This document shows positions 28,201 through 39,699 of a stretch of DNA of 64,000 nt, piece by piece. Source of the DNA: Entoloma clypeatum (taxonomy: Eukaryota; Basidiomycota; Agaricomycetes; Agaricales; Entolomataceae); NCBI GenBank assembly GCA_963565915.1, contig OY751487.1, forward strand, positions 2,604,001-2,668,000, in the 5' to 3' direction. Position 1 is the stretch's first letter. The number at the start of each line of letters is the position of its first letter. The notes below the pieces were generated by a model. That model saw nothing but the letters and a program-made list of their open reading frames with translations, did no database searches and was not told the DNA's origin. A program made the translations under genes and the position numbers.

Positions 28201-28855
28201 ACCGATCAACATATGAGGGTCGTTTGGTTGTGGGAGGTGGTGTGGGAGTGACAGCTTCCAATATAGGGTCTCCAGGCTTCCATTTCTGATCCGACTTCTT
28301 GGGTGCATCTTTGTCGCGCACCTCAACCATGCGAACCCGGTGTTTGCGACCATCAAGGTTAACCCTGAATTCCGAATGTTTGGTTCGGCATGTTGTTGGG
28401 CACCGGTTAAATGTTACCGCGCCGGTTGTCCAATTGATTGTGGGGTTGGGGTGTACCAACCAGTCATGTCCCAAGAGCATGTCCATTCTCCCAATGTCCA
28501 GTACCATCGCTTCCATGGTTTCCTGATGTGTTCCCAAATCCAGCTTGACTTCGGCAAGTTGATTCGCTTTTTGTTGTCGATTTGGTGATCCATCCGCATT
28601 TAGAATTGCTATGGGCGGTATTCCTCGTGTGGGGAGGTTCTGTTCGCGTACTATTCTGGGATGGATGCATGTGCGTTCACATCCGCTATCAACCTCGGGT
28701 CGAATGGCCTTTTGTCCTCGTCGTGTTTTGATCTGAGCTTGCAGCTTGATCTCTCGTCGTTTCGGAGGTTTATCTCCCTTGACAATCTTAGTTGACGCAA
28801 CGGCTCGCTTTGCAGGGATAACATAAGTTATATTGTCTGTAGCTGCACCAGGCAA
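25247..28855 (-). pseudogene. gypsy pol, copy 1, with one premature stop
   Basis: Protease ([14 protein letters not shown]), reverse transcriptase ([12 protein letters not shown]), RNase H ([16 protein letters not shown]), integrase (HHCC region CDTCQRNK, catalytic [31 protein letters not shown]) and a C-terminal chromodomain ([18 protein letters not shown]). A TGA at 25706-25708 cuts it between integrase and chromodomain. Copy 2 has CGA (Arg) at this codon. The frame is otherwise open, and the chromodomain part (25247-25705) continues in the same frame. No ATG starts the frame, and it is one frame behind gag, as in copy 2. Confidence 0.92.
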
Positions 28856-28896
28856 GCGAGTTTGTTTAATGGATAAGGGTCGCGACTTAGCGTCGT

Positions 28897-29763
28897 TTAA
28901 TCGGACCCTTCGGGAAAATCCTTCTCATCGGTCTCTATGGTGATGGTTTCATCATCATCGGTATCTCCATCAGACACCTTCCTAATCTTTCCAGAGTTCT
29001 TCTTCGGCTTCCGGCAGTTGCGCGCGATATGTCCTTCTTGGTCGCAGTTGAAACACTTACGACCATCTTTCTTCTTTGGGGCTTTGCAGTCTTTGGCAAG
29101 GTGACCAAAGCGCTGACAGTTGTAGCAACGGGCTACTCCTGCTTTGTCGATCTCCATGGCTTTGCCTTGACCACCATAAGTGGTGCCCGATCCGGTGCGT
29201 GTGTCGCCACCCCCTCGGATGACTAATGCATGTCCCTCCATCTGTCGTCCCTTGTTTCGGATCTCCTTTGCGTAATCGGTGTACGTCTTGCCATCGCTAG
29301 CCACTTGTTCAGAAATTCTGCGGTTGACGTTCTTTTCTAGGATGTATTTCCCAGTTTCTTCGCCAAGGTTTGACAGCTTCAAGAGCTCTTCGAATTCGTC
29401 CAAGAATTCGTCAATGGTGCGTTTCTCCTGTTTCAGGACTTCGAGTCTCGCCTTGGCTGCTGCCGACTTGTTGGCAATAGAGAATCGCGTAGCGATGTCG
29501 TCTGAGAATCCTAACCAGGTGATGTTCTCGCCATCAGTGGCAAGATCGTCTAACTTGTTGCTGGCCCAGTGTTTACTGGACCCTTCCATCATGCGGGATA
29601 ACACCGCCAGGATCTTTTGATCGTCGGACAGGCCCTTCTGGAACCTGATGTATAGTTTGGTGGCTTTCCACCACTCGTCAAAGGTGTGTCTGTCTTTGAA
29701 CATCCCAGGATCTTTGATGATCTTGGATGTATCCATTGTTTGCACTGTCGGTGCTTCTGCCAT
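28897..29763 (-). CDS. gypsy gag (capsid/nucleocapsid), copy 1
   Basis: This 288-residue Gag starts [18 protein letters not shown]. It has a capsid-like helical region ([38 protein letters not shown]) followed by two CCHC zinc knuckles ([14 protein letters not shown] and [14 protein letters not shown]). An acidic tail precedes the stop. It packages element RNA and forms particles. The frame is intact in this copy. Confidence 0.93.
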   Translation of the reverse strand: MAEAPTVQTMDTSKIIKDPGMFKDRHTFDEWWKATKLYIRFQKGLSDDQKILAVLSRMMEGSSKHWASNKLDDLATDGENITWLGFSDDIATRFSIANKSAAAKARLEVLKQEKRTIDEFLDEFEELLKLSNLGEETGKYILEKNVNRRISEQVASDGKTYTDYAKEIRNKGRQMEGHALVIRGGGDTRTGSGTTYGGQGKAMEIDKAGVARCYNCQRFGHLAKDCKAPKKKDGRKCFNCDQEGHIARNCRKPKKNSGKIRKVSDGDTDDDETITIETDEKDFPEGSD

Positions 29764-30554
29764 GTCTAGAACCTGCGGAGTAGGAGAGGTGTCGGGTTGT
29801 TGGGATGAAGATGGGGTTCGGGATACAGGTAGGGGTTGAAAATTAGTCCCTGTTCTAGGTGTCTGTTCGGTATCTGACTGTGTGGAGTCAAAAGTAAATT
29901 CGTCAGGGGACTCGTCGGTGGAATCGGTGGCAAAACGTTCGGGGTATTTCCTCTGTAGATCTCTAAGGAATCTCTGTTCCTGCGCGTCTGTTGGTCGCGA
30001 GAAGGGGTCAAGTCTCTCGTTTCATGCCCAACGGTTGTACTCGGTCTGTTGCTCGTTGGTGGTGAAGTGGGCGTAGATCTGCTGCTTCGAGTAAGACGTG
30101 GTGATGCGGCTCTGGGACGTCTCAATGTGAGCGTCCTAATCAATCTTCTGATAACGGTTGTCTGGACACCGATAAACTCTCTGATCTCTGTGATCCGACC
30201 TGTCTGAGGCCCTTCTTGAACACAAAAGCTTTTGAGTTCGTTCTGTTGGGCGTTGTAGCGCGTGATCTGGTGTTGTCGAGCAAGATGGATGCTCTCTGCT
30301 ATCTCGCCGTGGGGGCGATGCTCATCGTTGTCTAGTTCTTCGTCAAGCACCTGCTGTAGGATACGACGGATCTCCGATTCGATGTACTGCTGGATGAGTG
30401 TAAAATCGATACTGTCTCGAGGACTTAGCTCCTCCTGTCGGGCTTCTGGTGAGGCGAATGTGTTACTGGTGAAGTCTTCAAAGAAGCGCGACGTCTTGAC
30501 TCGTCTGGTAGTTGCTCTCTTCGCTCTGGGCGAACCTAACGAGATTTAGCAACT
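29764..30554 (-). other. Leader between 5' LTR and gag, copy 1
   Basis: About 790 bp between the 5' LTR and the gag ATG. The self-priming site (11 bp) is at 30542-30552. Open frames correspond to those of copy 2. The two ATGs seen on the coding strand (near 30023 and 30323) sit where copy 2 has CG dinucleotides, so they look like later CpG decay. Confidence 0.7.
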
Positions 30555-30924
30555 TGTTATGCGTAACAAACCGTTCCAAGGTTCGGGCAGAGTATGCAGG
30601 AAGATGGAAAGGCGAAGAGCAATGTGATTGCTAAATCTAAGGAATGTAGCTATGGTACATGAGGTTTATATAGTACTGACTATGAGCGGTAGCGAATGAG
30701 TCAGTAACTGCGGAAGGCAGTGCGCATGAGTAAGGCGACTGCGGAAGGCTATGTACTAATGAGTAAGCTGACTGCGGAATGAGTCAGACAGCTGCGGAAA
30801 GTGAGTCAGCGCGGGAGCGAAGTATACTAAAGGAAATAAAGTATAATACGATATGTGTAAGCGGGGGCCGATGAGTAAAAGTGAAAAAGTAAGTGTATAT
30901 GTCCGTAGTCGTTAGTCCATAACA
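30555..30924 (-). repeat. 5' LTR of gypsy copy 1
   Basis: 370 bp, TG...CA ends, nearly identical to the LTR at 24358-24727. It contains TATATAAA-like promoter sequence and, downstream in the sense direction, the AGATTTAGCAA block that is complementary to the primer site. Confidence 0.93.
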
Positions 30925-31844
30925 GATGTTGTCAAAAAAATCCTTTTTTGTCTAGTTTTGCTGTTTCAAAATTCTTACTTTCTTGTTCACCAAATTCTTT
31001 GTAAAAGTTGGGCTTTGTCGAGCAACTTTAAAAACCCTTTCAGGCTTGCCATACTTTATCTTTTCTCACGGACAAGTAATATTTTTGGCAGAAAGAGTAA
31101 ACATTGCGATAGTTTGATTTTGGCATCAGGGAAGTGCATCCCAAAAGGAGATATTTCACAAACACTTTTGTGCCTATGAAAGGGGTCATTTCTCATAAAC
31201 TTTTGCAAGTGCTAAATTCGCAAGGGCGAAAGTTGGCACCAGAACCGATGTCCTGTATGTGGGTGATGACTGGGCATTAGTGGGCCCCAACTTTCACCCT
31301 TGCGAAATATCAATTTTAGCACTTGCAAAAGTTTATGAGAAATGACCCCTTTCATAGACACAAAAGTGTTCGTGAAATATCTCCTTTTGGGATGCACTTC
31401 CCTGATGCCAAAATTAAACTATCGCAATGTTTACTCTTTCTGCCAAAAATATTACTTGTCCGTGAGAAAAGATAAAGTATGGCAAGCCTGAAAGGGTTTT
31501 AAAGTTGCTCGACAAAGCCCAACTTTTACAAAGAATTTGGTGAACAAGAAAGTAAGAATTTTGAAACAGCAAAACTAGACAAAAAAGGATTTTTTTGACA
31601 ACATCATTCTCCACCAACTTTCTCTGGCAAGAATGATTAATATTTGGATCATTGAATCTTTTTGTTCCTCAAGTGTTACAGTTGATGAGAAATGCCTCGA
31701 TAATGTCAACATTTTGCCATGTACTTCACAACTGTCAAATATTTTTATTCTTCACCTCCAAAGTCTCCTCTACAAAATATTATTTTGCAGACCCTTTATC
31801 AATATCATTTGCGGAGGCTAAATTTTGAATCCTGTGCTGTGTTA

Positions 31845-33335
31845 AGTCAAGGGTCGAACGACGGTCAAGCGGCAGTCATGCTATAGGTGTAGCTCAACTA
31901 GGACCTAGCTGAGTTTGAAAACCTATACAAGCGTCAACAAAGGTAACAGCGCATCGCAGATCGCGCGTCGAGTTTTACTGCTACCAAGGTTCATATTTTT
32001 CTTTCTCTTTTGCTGCACCTTGATACTACATTCGTGTTTTATGCTGCTCCCGACTTCGCAGTGGATTTTCTGTGTGATTACATGGTCACACCGTGGGTCA
32101 AATTTTGAACACTACCACGAAAACATGAATAACATGTTGAATACTGTGAGTAGGCTTGAGATATTGTATACTCGACCTTGGAATACATAGAAGTAGGTTT
32201 GTACTGAATACATATTGATTTGAATGAGAAACAATAGTAGATACAAGTACCCTGCCTCAAATGTCAAAAATGCGCACTTGATAGAAATTGAACCGTCACA
32301 CAGATGTCTCTCGTCTTTTGAGCCATTGGAATATGCATATATAAGAGTATTTTGGCTGAAGGAATAGCCCGGGCCATCTCCGGATTGGTAGGTAGGTCTC
32401 AATCTCATCAAAGCTCCAAATGCACCACAGAATCATTTATTTTGGCACACCCAATCCACGGATTGCTGTCGTCTCTTTTGCTCCTTGTTTATTATGTGTT
32501 CTAGTAGAATTACACCGAAGGGATAAGGTGGGCGATGCTTAGATCAATAATAGATCTCAATCTCATCAGAACTCCAAGAGGGCCACAAAATCATTAATTC
32601 TGGCACAACCCCGCAACGGATTCCTATCATCTCTTTTCCCCCTCGTTTAATACATATATGACTAGACTTTTATCAGGGGAATAAGGCAGGTGTTCTCTGG
32701 TTGTGATTCTACATCATGCGCTCTCAAAACTCCAAAGTGCCCCCAAATCATTTTATTTCAGCACAACCATGGGAGGCATGATGCCTCATTTCTTGTTATT
32801 TTGGATGTATTGGGCCCTTATCTATATGTTTTTGAGATCAAAAAGAAAAGAACCGAGTTTGTGTGAATCATTTTGATCTTATCGTTGATCCCAATCCATC
32901 AACCGATTTGTGACTGATCACTGGATGGGAACGTTCTCACAGCCTCCCTTGACCCATCCTGACCCGTCAATCAAAGTCAAGTCACTCGACGACAGGTCAG
33001 GCTGTGACCTCGTCAGACCGGGTCATGACAACGCTGTAGTTTTGCACACCTTCCCTTACGTCTTGCTCACCCCCCACCTCCCCATCCACCCATAAGTCCC
33101 CTTCATTTTATTACTAGTTACGAAGTAGTGTAGTAGATACGAAGTCAATAAGCTCTTGAATGGGTGCCTACAATGGGAAATAAGTGCGAGCCGTCGAAAT
33201 GCAACACATTTTGCTGCCGAACTCGGGGCGCGTTTAGGACGCGTCTTCACGCGTCGGCGTCTTCGACGTACTGAAGCTGACTCTTAGTACCCATAGGTCC
33301 AATTAACTCGCACCTCCGCCGAAAACCTGATACTG
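31845..33335. other. AT-rich intergenic region upstream of the POLG gene
   Basis: No gene recognised. It holds three diverged copies of a roughly 160-bp unit (see 32395-32860) and GTCA-rich sequence near 32945-33035 like that left of the foldback element. The last few hundred bases are presumably the polymerase gene promoter. Confidence 0.5.
32395..32860 (+). repeat. Three diverged tandem copies of a ~160-bp unit
   Basis: Each unit contains a CTCCAA block, then AAATCATT(A/T)ATT-like sequence, then GGCACA(A)CC, then a CATCTCTTTT-like stretch. Two units begin with the shared ATCTCAATCTCATCA. Starts are near 32395, 32552 and about 32713. The third unit is the most diverged. Confidence 0.6.
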
Positions 33336-36300
33336 ATGTCAATGCTTGGTCCTGCTTCCAGCCTCACACGACGAGCAGGTTCTTACTTGTCTCAGTGGTT
33401 TCACACTACTTCTGCCGATTTCCAGCTTCTTAAACACAAACTGGTTCCAGGACAAAATCAAGCACAACATACAGTTGAGGAAAAGGAGGATGGTACTAGT
33501 GGGGTCGAGGAAACACCACTTCTCCATCATGGTCTGTATCTCTACTTTTCTGCAACCTAGCTCGTTGAAGCTTGATTTTTCAATGACAGCAGTCAAACGC
33601 AACGAGCTCGGAGTACAGCTACTCTCCCGCAAGCTCCATTCCCAAATCTTCCAAAATGTCTCCTTTCCGACGCCAGACCCATCCTATGTCCACATTGCTA
33701 AGGAGCACCTCGAGATGCATGGTCTCGACCCCGCACAAGGCTCGGTCCTTCCAGACACCGCTTTCACCCTTCCCCAGCTTCAAGGTTCCAATCTCCTTGA
33801 GCACTTCCATCGCATCGCCTCACATGTCGCCGAACCGTGGCTCAGACTTGCCAAATCTTTTGCCTCCCATAAACTACCTCCGAAGCCGGATGACTGGTTC
33901 GTTCAGAGCGGGTGGACAAAGTATTATCACCACGCGGACGGCTCGAGCTACAGCGAACATGTCCCATATCCAATGCATAACGGTGAGCCAGAAGGGATGC
34001 TCACCTTTGACGTGGAAACAATGCCCAAAATCCACCCTCATGCTATTATGGCCTGTGCTGCCTCACCGAATGCGTGGTACTCCTGGATCTCGCCCTGGCT
34101 TCTTACCGAAACGGACGAACCCCAACAGCTGATACCACTTGGTAGCCCAAATACACCACGGGTTGTTGTCGGACATAATGTCTCTTACGACCGAGGAAGG
34201 GTTCTCGAAGAATATAATTTACATCCTACGAAGAACAGGTTTTTGGACACGATGGCTTTGCATGTTGCGGTCAAGGGGATATCCTCTCACCAGCGACCTG
34301 CGTGGATGAAGTATCGGAAGTCGAAACTGACCGAACAGGAGCAGCAGGAAGAGGCCATTGAGGCCGTTGTGGACTTGATGGAAGCAGTCGAAAAACGTTG
34401 TCTAGGTGAAATTGACGGCGTGAAAAATGAAGCGCTCCGTCGTCTCCGTAAGGCGATGGAAGAATCTTTGCCTGGTCTGCAAGATGCGTCGGACGTTGGA
34501 ACAGCGGAAGCTGAGATGTCGTCGAAGCGTTGGGAAGATCTCACCTCTGCCAACTCTCTTGCGGACGTCGCAAAACTCCACTGCGATATCACGATGGACA
34601 AGGAAATTCGCAACGATTTCATGAATCTGACTCCTGCAGACATTCGGGACAGCATAATTGATTATCTGACGTATTGTGCTAATGATGTCGATGTGACTCA
34701 TCGAGTCTATGCCGTGGTGCTTCCTGCCTTTCTTTCTCGATGTCCTCATCCCGTCTCATTTGCCGGTATCCTGACGATGGGGTCTAGTTTCTTAACCGTC
34801 GACCAAGAGTGGCAGTCGTACCTCGAACGAGCAGAAAGGGTCTATCGAGAGATGGAGGATGGCGTTAAGAACAAGCTCAAAAGGCTAGCTGAGGACGCAA
34901 GGATGCTTATGGATACAGAAGAGTTGTGGAGAAACGATGTTTGGCTCAGTCAATTGGACTGGACACCCAAAGTCGCTGGCAAATCTAGAGGTGTTTATCC
35001 AAGAAAGGAGGTAAATCGTCACGTTCACACGTTAGAATTTGTCAATTTACTCATTAATTAGGTCGAGGGTAGCTGCCCATCAGTTAAGAAAATCAAGAAG
35101 ACTCCTAAACACATTGGGCCACCTCCAGTTTTATGGCCGAAATGGTATTGGGAGGCGGCAAAGCCTAAGAAAGATATGCCTCCTGGTACACTTGACATCA
35201 CAGTGCGAAATCGGATAGCTCCCCGCCTCCTTCGACTTTCTTGGCTGGGATGGCCCTTATTTCACTCCCGCGAGCACGGATGGATATACCGTGTTCCATC
35301 CGGTGCCACCTTTCTCACTCGTTCGACTCCATTGAGCTTCTACGACCCTGCAGATGACATGTTGGCTGAATCTGCACTGCGCGGGGGGTACATCTTCTAC
35401 AAGCTTCCTCATAAAGACGGGGAAAGGGCGAATGTTGGGAGCCCATTGAGCAAAACCTTCATCAAGTATGCACAAGATGGGACATTGAAGAGCCCAGGGG
35501 ACGAGGCCAAAGAGGCTTTGGAAATGAATGCGCAGTGCAGTTATTGGATAAGTGCGAGAGATCGGATTTCCAACCAGATGGTGGTGTGGCAAGCTCCTGC
35601 GAACAACATGGGCTTTCCTCTAGGTGATAAAGGGACAAAGCGGGGAATCATACTGCCACAAGTCATCACGATGGGTACTGTCACCCGTAGGGCAATAGAG
35701 AAGACTTGGTTGACTGCGAGCAATGCCAAAAGGAATCGGGTCGGTTCCGAACTCAAAGCGATGGTTCGTGCACCAGAAGGTTATGCAATCGTGGGCGCCG
35801 ATGTCGATTCAGAGGAGTTGTGGATCTCAAGCTGCATGGGTGACGCCCAGTTTGGACTCCATGGTGCCACAGCGATTGGATGGATGACTCTCGAAGGAAC
35901 CAAATCTGCAGGGACGGATCTCCATTCTAAAACTGCCAGCATCCTTGGAATATCTCGTGATCAAGCAAAGGTTTTCAATTATTCGCGGATCTATGGTGCA
36001 GGGATGCGCCATGCAGTCTTGCTTCTCCTCCAATCAAATCCCAGTATGCTCCCTGAACAAGCTCAAAAACTCGCTGAGAACTTATATGCCTCTACCAAAG
36101 GGAAAAATACTCACAGGACAGATATTTTTGAGCGCAAGTTTTGGTTTGGCGGAACTGAAAGCTTTGTGTTCAATAAACTGGAGGAAATTGCACTCTGTGA
36201 TCGGCCACAGACGCCAGCGCTTGGATGCGGGGTGACGTACGCGTTGTCCAGGGAATATCTGCCCGCTGAGTTTGGCGCAGATTATATGCCCTCTCGTATC

Positions 36301-36954
36301 AATTGGGTCGTACAATCTTCAGGTGTCGATTACCTTCACCTGCTGATCGTTTCCATGGATTACTTGATTGTCAAGTACGATATTAAAGCACGCTATCTCA
36401 TCTCGGTGCACGACGAGCTGCGGTACCTAGTCGAGGAACATGACAAGTACCGTGCGGCCCTTGCTTTACAGATAGCCAATCTCTGGACTCGCAGTTCATT
36501 CGCTTACAAGCTCGGTATGGACGATTTGCCGCAGGGAGTTGCATTCTTCTCGGCTGTTGACGTCGACAAGGTCCTTCGCAAGGAAGTCGATATGGAGTGT
36601 GTGACACCATCACAACCTGTTCCCATTCTTCCTGGTGAAAGTCTCGATATCACGGGCATTCTTGCGAAAACTAATGGGGGATCTTTGTGGAGGGATGGCC
36701 GGAGTATGGACACTGGTCCCGAACAAAATATTGTTGGCACGCTTGAGGGATACACTGAACCGAATTGCCTCACACATCGTGCATCTAATCCCTATTTTCT
36801 GCGTGCTCAGGCCACGAATGAATTTGGGGAGGTGAAAGGACTTGCTCATAAGGCATTAGGAAGGAAGTTTACAGGGGGCATCGGTGGTAACAGGAGCTGG
36901 CCAATGCCGCGAAGAGGGCAGAAAGGGGCTGCCGCATGTGAGAACATAGATTAG
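33336..36954 (+). CDS. MIP1: Mitochondrial DNA polymerase gamma catalytic subunit
   Basis: This is the replicative family A DNA polymerase of mitochondria. The start MSMLGPASSLTRRAGSYLSQ has the Arg/Ser-rich, acid-free look of a mitochondrial presequence. Exonuclease motifs are LTFDVETM (Exo I), VVGHNVSYDRGRV (Exo II) and YCANDVDVTHRVY (Exo III). Polymerase motifs are GADVDSEELWISSCMGD (A), DQAKVFNYSRIYGAGMRHAV (B) and ISVHDELRYLVEE (C). Two introns are seen: 33532-33589 (joining LLHH to AVKRNELGVQ) and 35008 or so to 35061. The protein has about 1,150 residues, normal for fungal Mip1. It is the only housekeeping gene in the distal 40 kb and is bounded on both sides by repetitive DNA. Confidence 0.95.
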
Positions 36955-37328
36955 GTGGTAGAGGCAGATGGGGATTAAATTGACGTCTCATCACGAGTAT
37001 CTCTGGTACACTGCCAACGAGGACCCCCGAAAGCCCCCTATGATGGGTGATCTCAAAATTGCCAAAATCAGCGATTTTTATCTGCACACTTTTTGCTAGG
37101 TTTTTATCCGGACGACTGGATGAGCCATTTTTGGAGGTCGATTTATATCCAGATCACTACATCAGGGATCGAGATTTTCCCTTTTTTTCACTCCTGCTAC
37201 GCAGGGCAGCCATTCAGGTGCTCCAAAGGTATTTCAAACATTGATTAGACCAGATAATACATGTCTAGTAGCTACAGGACCAATTTACTTCGACTTAGCC
37301 TTGGTTTTGCGTGCACTGACTTTCTGGA
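36955..37328. other. 3' flank of the POLG gene
   Basis: I see no gene or clear repeat in these 374 bp. They run from the polymerase stop to the first copia LTR. Confidence 0.4.
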
Positions 37329-37640
37329 TGTTGAAGTTCCACCTGGGCGCTAGCCACAGGCGTACTGAGCAACATAGCTACAGTGTGAAAGTACTCTACT
37401 TAACTGTTCTAGCCACTTACATGGTTTGGGAGGGTGAGGCTGGTGAGAGCGGTTGAGGCTGATGAGAGCGATGGAGCTGGTTAAGAGTCAAGAGACAACT
37501 TGTTGATATTGACAGTTTCCTGGTCTTATATACTGTACTACTGTTTGTACCAACCAAATAAGTATGTAATCGAAGATGTGTAAATGGTCACATGATGTAA
37601 TCTAATCTAATCTAATCTATGTGATGGAAAAGTTTCAACA
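37329..37640 (-). repeat. Isolated copia LTR, inverted relative to its neighbour
   Basis: 312 bp with TG...CA ends, matching the copia-B LTR at 55580-55890 in the same orientation (sense on the minus strand). No internal copia sequence adjoins it. Its flanks (CTGGA left, CCCCC right) are not a target duplication. It may be a solo LTR or the end of a deleted, inverted element. Confidence 0.85.
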
Positions 37641-37727
37641 CCCCCCCATATTTAGTACATACTTCTAAATACATCTTACTTTTTCCTATATAGGTACTCT
37701 TTTTCGTCTAGTTCTTAAGTAGTCCGT

Positions 37728-38062
37728 GTTGAAACTTTTCCATCACGTAGATTAGATTAGATTAGATTAGATTACATCACGTGACCATTTACACATCTTC
37801 GATTACATACTTATTTGGTTGGTACAAACAGTAGTACAGTATATAAGACCAGGAAACTGTCAATATCAACAAGTTGTCTCTTGACTCTTAACCAGCTCCA
37901 TCGCTCTCATCAGCCTCAACCGCTCTCACCAGCCTCAACTGCTCTCACCAGCCTCACCCTCCCAAACCATGTAAGTGGCTAGAACGGTTAAGTAGAGTAC
38001 TTCCACACTGTAGCTGTGTTGCTCAGTACACCTGTGGCTAGCGCCCAGGTGGAACTTCAACA
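37728..38062 (+). repeat. 5' LTR of copia-A
   Basis: 335 bp, TGTTGAAAC...AACTTCAACA, followed by GGTTATGGGCCCCGG, the same post-LTR sequence as in copia-B and, in part, copia-D (a probable primer-binding region). It is slightly longer than the other copies because of a tandem duplication of a CAGCCTCAAC(C/T)GCTCTCAC-like unit near 37908-37965. Confidence 0.88.
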
Positions 38063-38161
38063 GGTTATGGGCCCCGGATAGCAGAGGAACTTGGGAACAC
38101 TGGCAACAGCAAGTACCTGCCCACTCTACCCTGGTTGACAGGAGAACCGATCGCAAGATCT

Positions 38162-38696
38162 TGTCACGTAGCATGTTTCTCAACGTCGGAAAATGTCGGA
38201 CGAGTCGGAGCGGAGTAGCGGAGGAGCGGAATGCGGTAAGTGCGACGTTGGCAGAAAGGACCTGACTTCAACTTGTGCGTTGCGCCCCACTCTTTGACGT
38301 GGTCCTCGATTTTGGATTGGCGGATGTCGGATGAGCGGATGAGCGGAGGTGACGGAGAGAATGCTCAAAGGCAAGTAGAGACGGATGCGAATGAGGTATA
38401 ACATATGATATTTGAACTGAGGTTCTACGACAGGTTTGTACACTATTTATAGTAGACTAGAATGATCAGCATTACTATAAGTGATGTGCAGATATCGGAG
38501 TTGACCATCGGAACATTCGGAGTATGGAGAGTAGCAAATGAAAAGTGAACAACATATGTCTACTTGTAAGTATGGTTGAGATGTTACGTAGTAGAAGTAT
38601 ATTCAATATAAATAGAATGTTGTTGGAGCGGATGTTGGAGCGGATGAAATGTCGGAGTCGTCGGATAAGTCGGATGTGAATCATATGGTTATGACA
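38162..38696 (-). mobile_element. Solo LTR of a gypsy-II-like element inside the copia-A leader
   Basis: 535 bp with TGTCACG...TATGACA ends and a 5-bp duplication GATCT (38157-38161, 38697-38701). Copia-B lacks it, which gives the empty site. On the minus strand it is rich in TCCGA and TCCGC and carries a TATAAATAG box followed by CCTCAGTTCAAATATCA, resembling the LTR region at 46740-46800. Orientation is inferred from that match. Confidence 0.85.
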
Positions 38697-38951
38697 GATC
38701 TAGGTTCTGAGTCATACTTCTTCACATATGAACCTGGGAATGTCATTACGACAAGTACCTGTCATGAAGCGTCCCTAAGGGGATTGACTTAGTACAGGAA
38801 ACATTGATCATACCTCATACACTTCTGACAAAAAGGGTTTTTCCCACAACCGCTATTCCTGAAGGGAATATGTTATGAGGAATCATTTATTTGTTTTCTC
38901 TAAAATCAAGAACATCACTGATTGGGAAAACTCCTTTTAGACTCATTAAAA

Positions 38952-39329
38952 ATGTCTACCTCTCGCTCTGCCCTCGACTCCATCACCGTCTTCGACGGCA
39001 TTGACTACCAGAGTTGGGCCGAGAAAATGAAATCCTATCTCCTCCATCAAGGAGTCTGGCGCATCGTATCTGGCGACATTGAGCACCCTGACATTGCTGA
39101 CTTTACGGTCACGGTCTCCACCCCTGCCTCCGCCACTTCTACATCTGCTACCCAACCTCCAGTGGTCACCACTACCATTGACCAACCCGCCTTCCACAAG
39201 GAAAGGAAGCTTTGGATCAGGGATGATGACATGGCTCTGGGTTCCATGCACCTCAAAGTCTCCGAGGCGATCAAGAGGCACATCAAAGACGCCAAGTCCT
39301 CAAAAGACGCCTGGACATCATTGAAGGAC
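38952..39329 (+). pseudogene. copia-A gag, 5' fragment
   Basis: Begins MSTSRSALDSITVFDGIDYQ and runs through WAEKMKSYLLHQGVWRIVSG to SKDAWTSLKD. It is then cut by the 5' LTR of gypsy copy 2. The fold is the DUF4219/UBN2-type copia Gag. The continuing part is at 45898-46466. Confidence 0.9.
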
Positions 39330-39697
39330 TGTTACGGACTAACGACTACGGACGTATATGCTTACTTTTTCACTTTTACTCATCGGCCCCCGCTTACACA
39401 TATCGTATTATACTTTATTTCCTTTAGTATACTTCGCTCCTGCGCTGACTCGCTTTCCGCAGCTGTCTGACTCATTCCGCAGTCGTCTTACTCAGACGCA
39501 CTGCCTTCCGCAGTTATCTTACTCAGATACACTGCCTTGCGCAGCACTGACTCATATGCTATCGCCTATAGTCAGTACCTATATAAACCCTTTGTACTAT
39601 AGCTAGATTCCTTAGATTTAGCAATCACATTGCTCTTCGCCTTTCCATCTTCCTGCATACTCTGCCCGAACCTTGGAACGGTTTGTTACGCATAACA
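39330..39697 (+). repeat. 5' LTR of gypsy copy 2
   Basis: 368 bp, TGTTACGG...CATAACA. U3 ends in a TATATAAA box; the predicted RNA start is about 34 nt downstream at 39614, giving an R-U5 of about 84 nt. Confidence 0.93.
39580..39587 (+). promoter_or_regulatory. TATA box of gypsy copy 2
   Basis: TATATAAA, placed 34 bp upstream of the AGATTTAGCAA block. The same box is present in the 3' LTR and in copy 3 (near 60971). Confidence 0.7.
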
Positions 39698-39699
39698 AG

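Larger units (their letters stand above)
24358..30924 (-). mobile_element. Ty3/gypsy chromovirus, copy 1 (full length, decayed)
   Basis: A complete LTR retrotransposon of 6,567 bp on the minus strand. It has two 370-bp LTRs with TG...CA ends and a 5-bp duplication GATGT on both sides (24353-24357, 30925-30929). The order is 5' LTR, self-complementary primer site, AUG-poor leader, gag, pol with chromodomain, small extra ORF, polypurine tract, 3' LTR. The two LTRs differ at three positions I can see, all CG to TG or CA. Pol is broken by one stop codon. Confidence 0.95.
24116..31841. mobile_element. Foldback (palindromic) element split by a gypsy retrotransposon
   Basis: The two ends are inverted copies of each other, starting CACAGCACAGGATTCAAAAT on the left and ending in its reverse complement. 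Without the inserted retroelement (24358-30924 plus one 5-bp duplication) the unit is about 1,154 bp: two arms of about 550 bp and a loop of about 50 bp (31237-31286). TTA flanks both ends (24113-24115 and 31842-31844), a 3-bp target duplication. No coding capacity is seen. A 3-bp TTA/TAA duplication is typical of PIF/Harbinger insertions, so a non-autonomous element of that kind is possible, but the termini do not settle it. Confidence 0.75.
38063..39329 (+). mobile_element. copia-A, 5' internal part (leader and gag start)
   Basis: The internal part of a Ty1/copia element: leader 38063-38951 (interrupted by a solo LTR at 38162-38696) and the first part of gag from 38952. It matches copia-B almost base for base. 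Gag is split at 39329 by gypsy copy 2 and continues at 45898. Confidence 0.9.

Noticed and set aside
29279..29620. Antisense ORFs opposite gypsy gag (and the equivalents at 40632-40973 and 62025-62465)
   Set aside because: They recur in each copy only because the opposite strand of gag is open. They have no features of their own.
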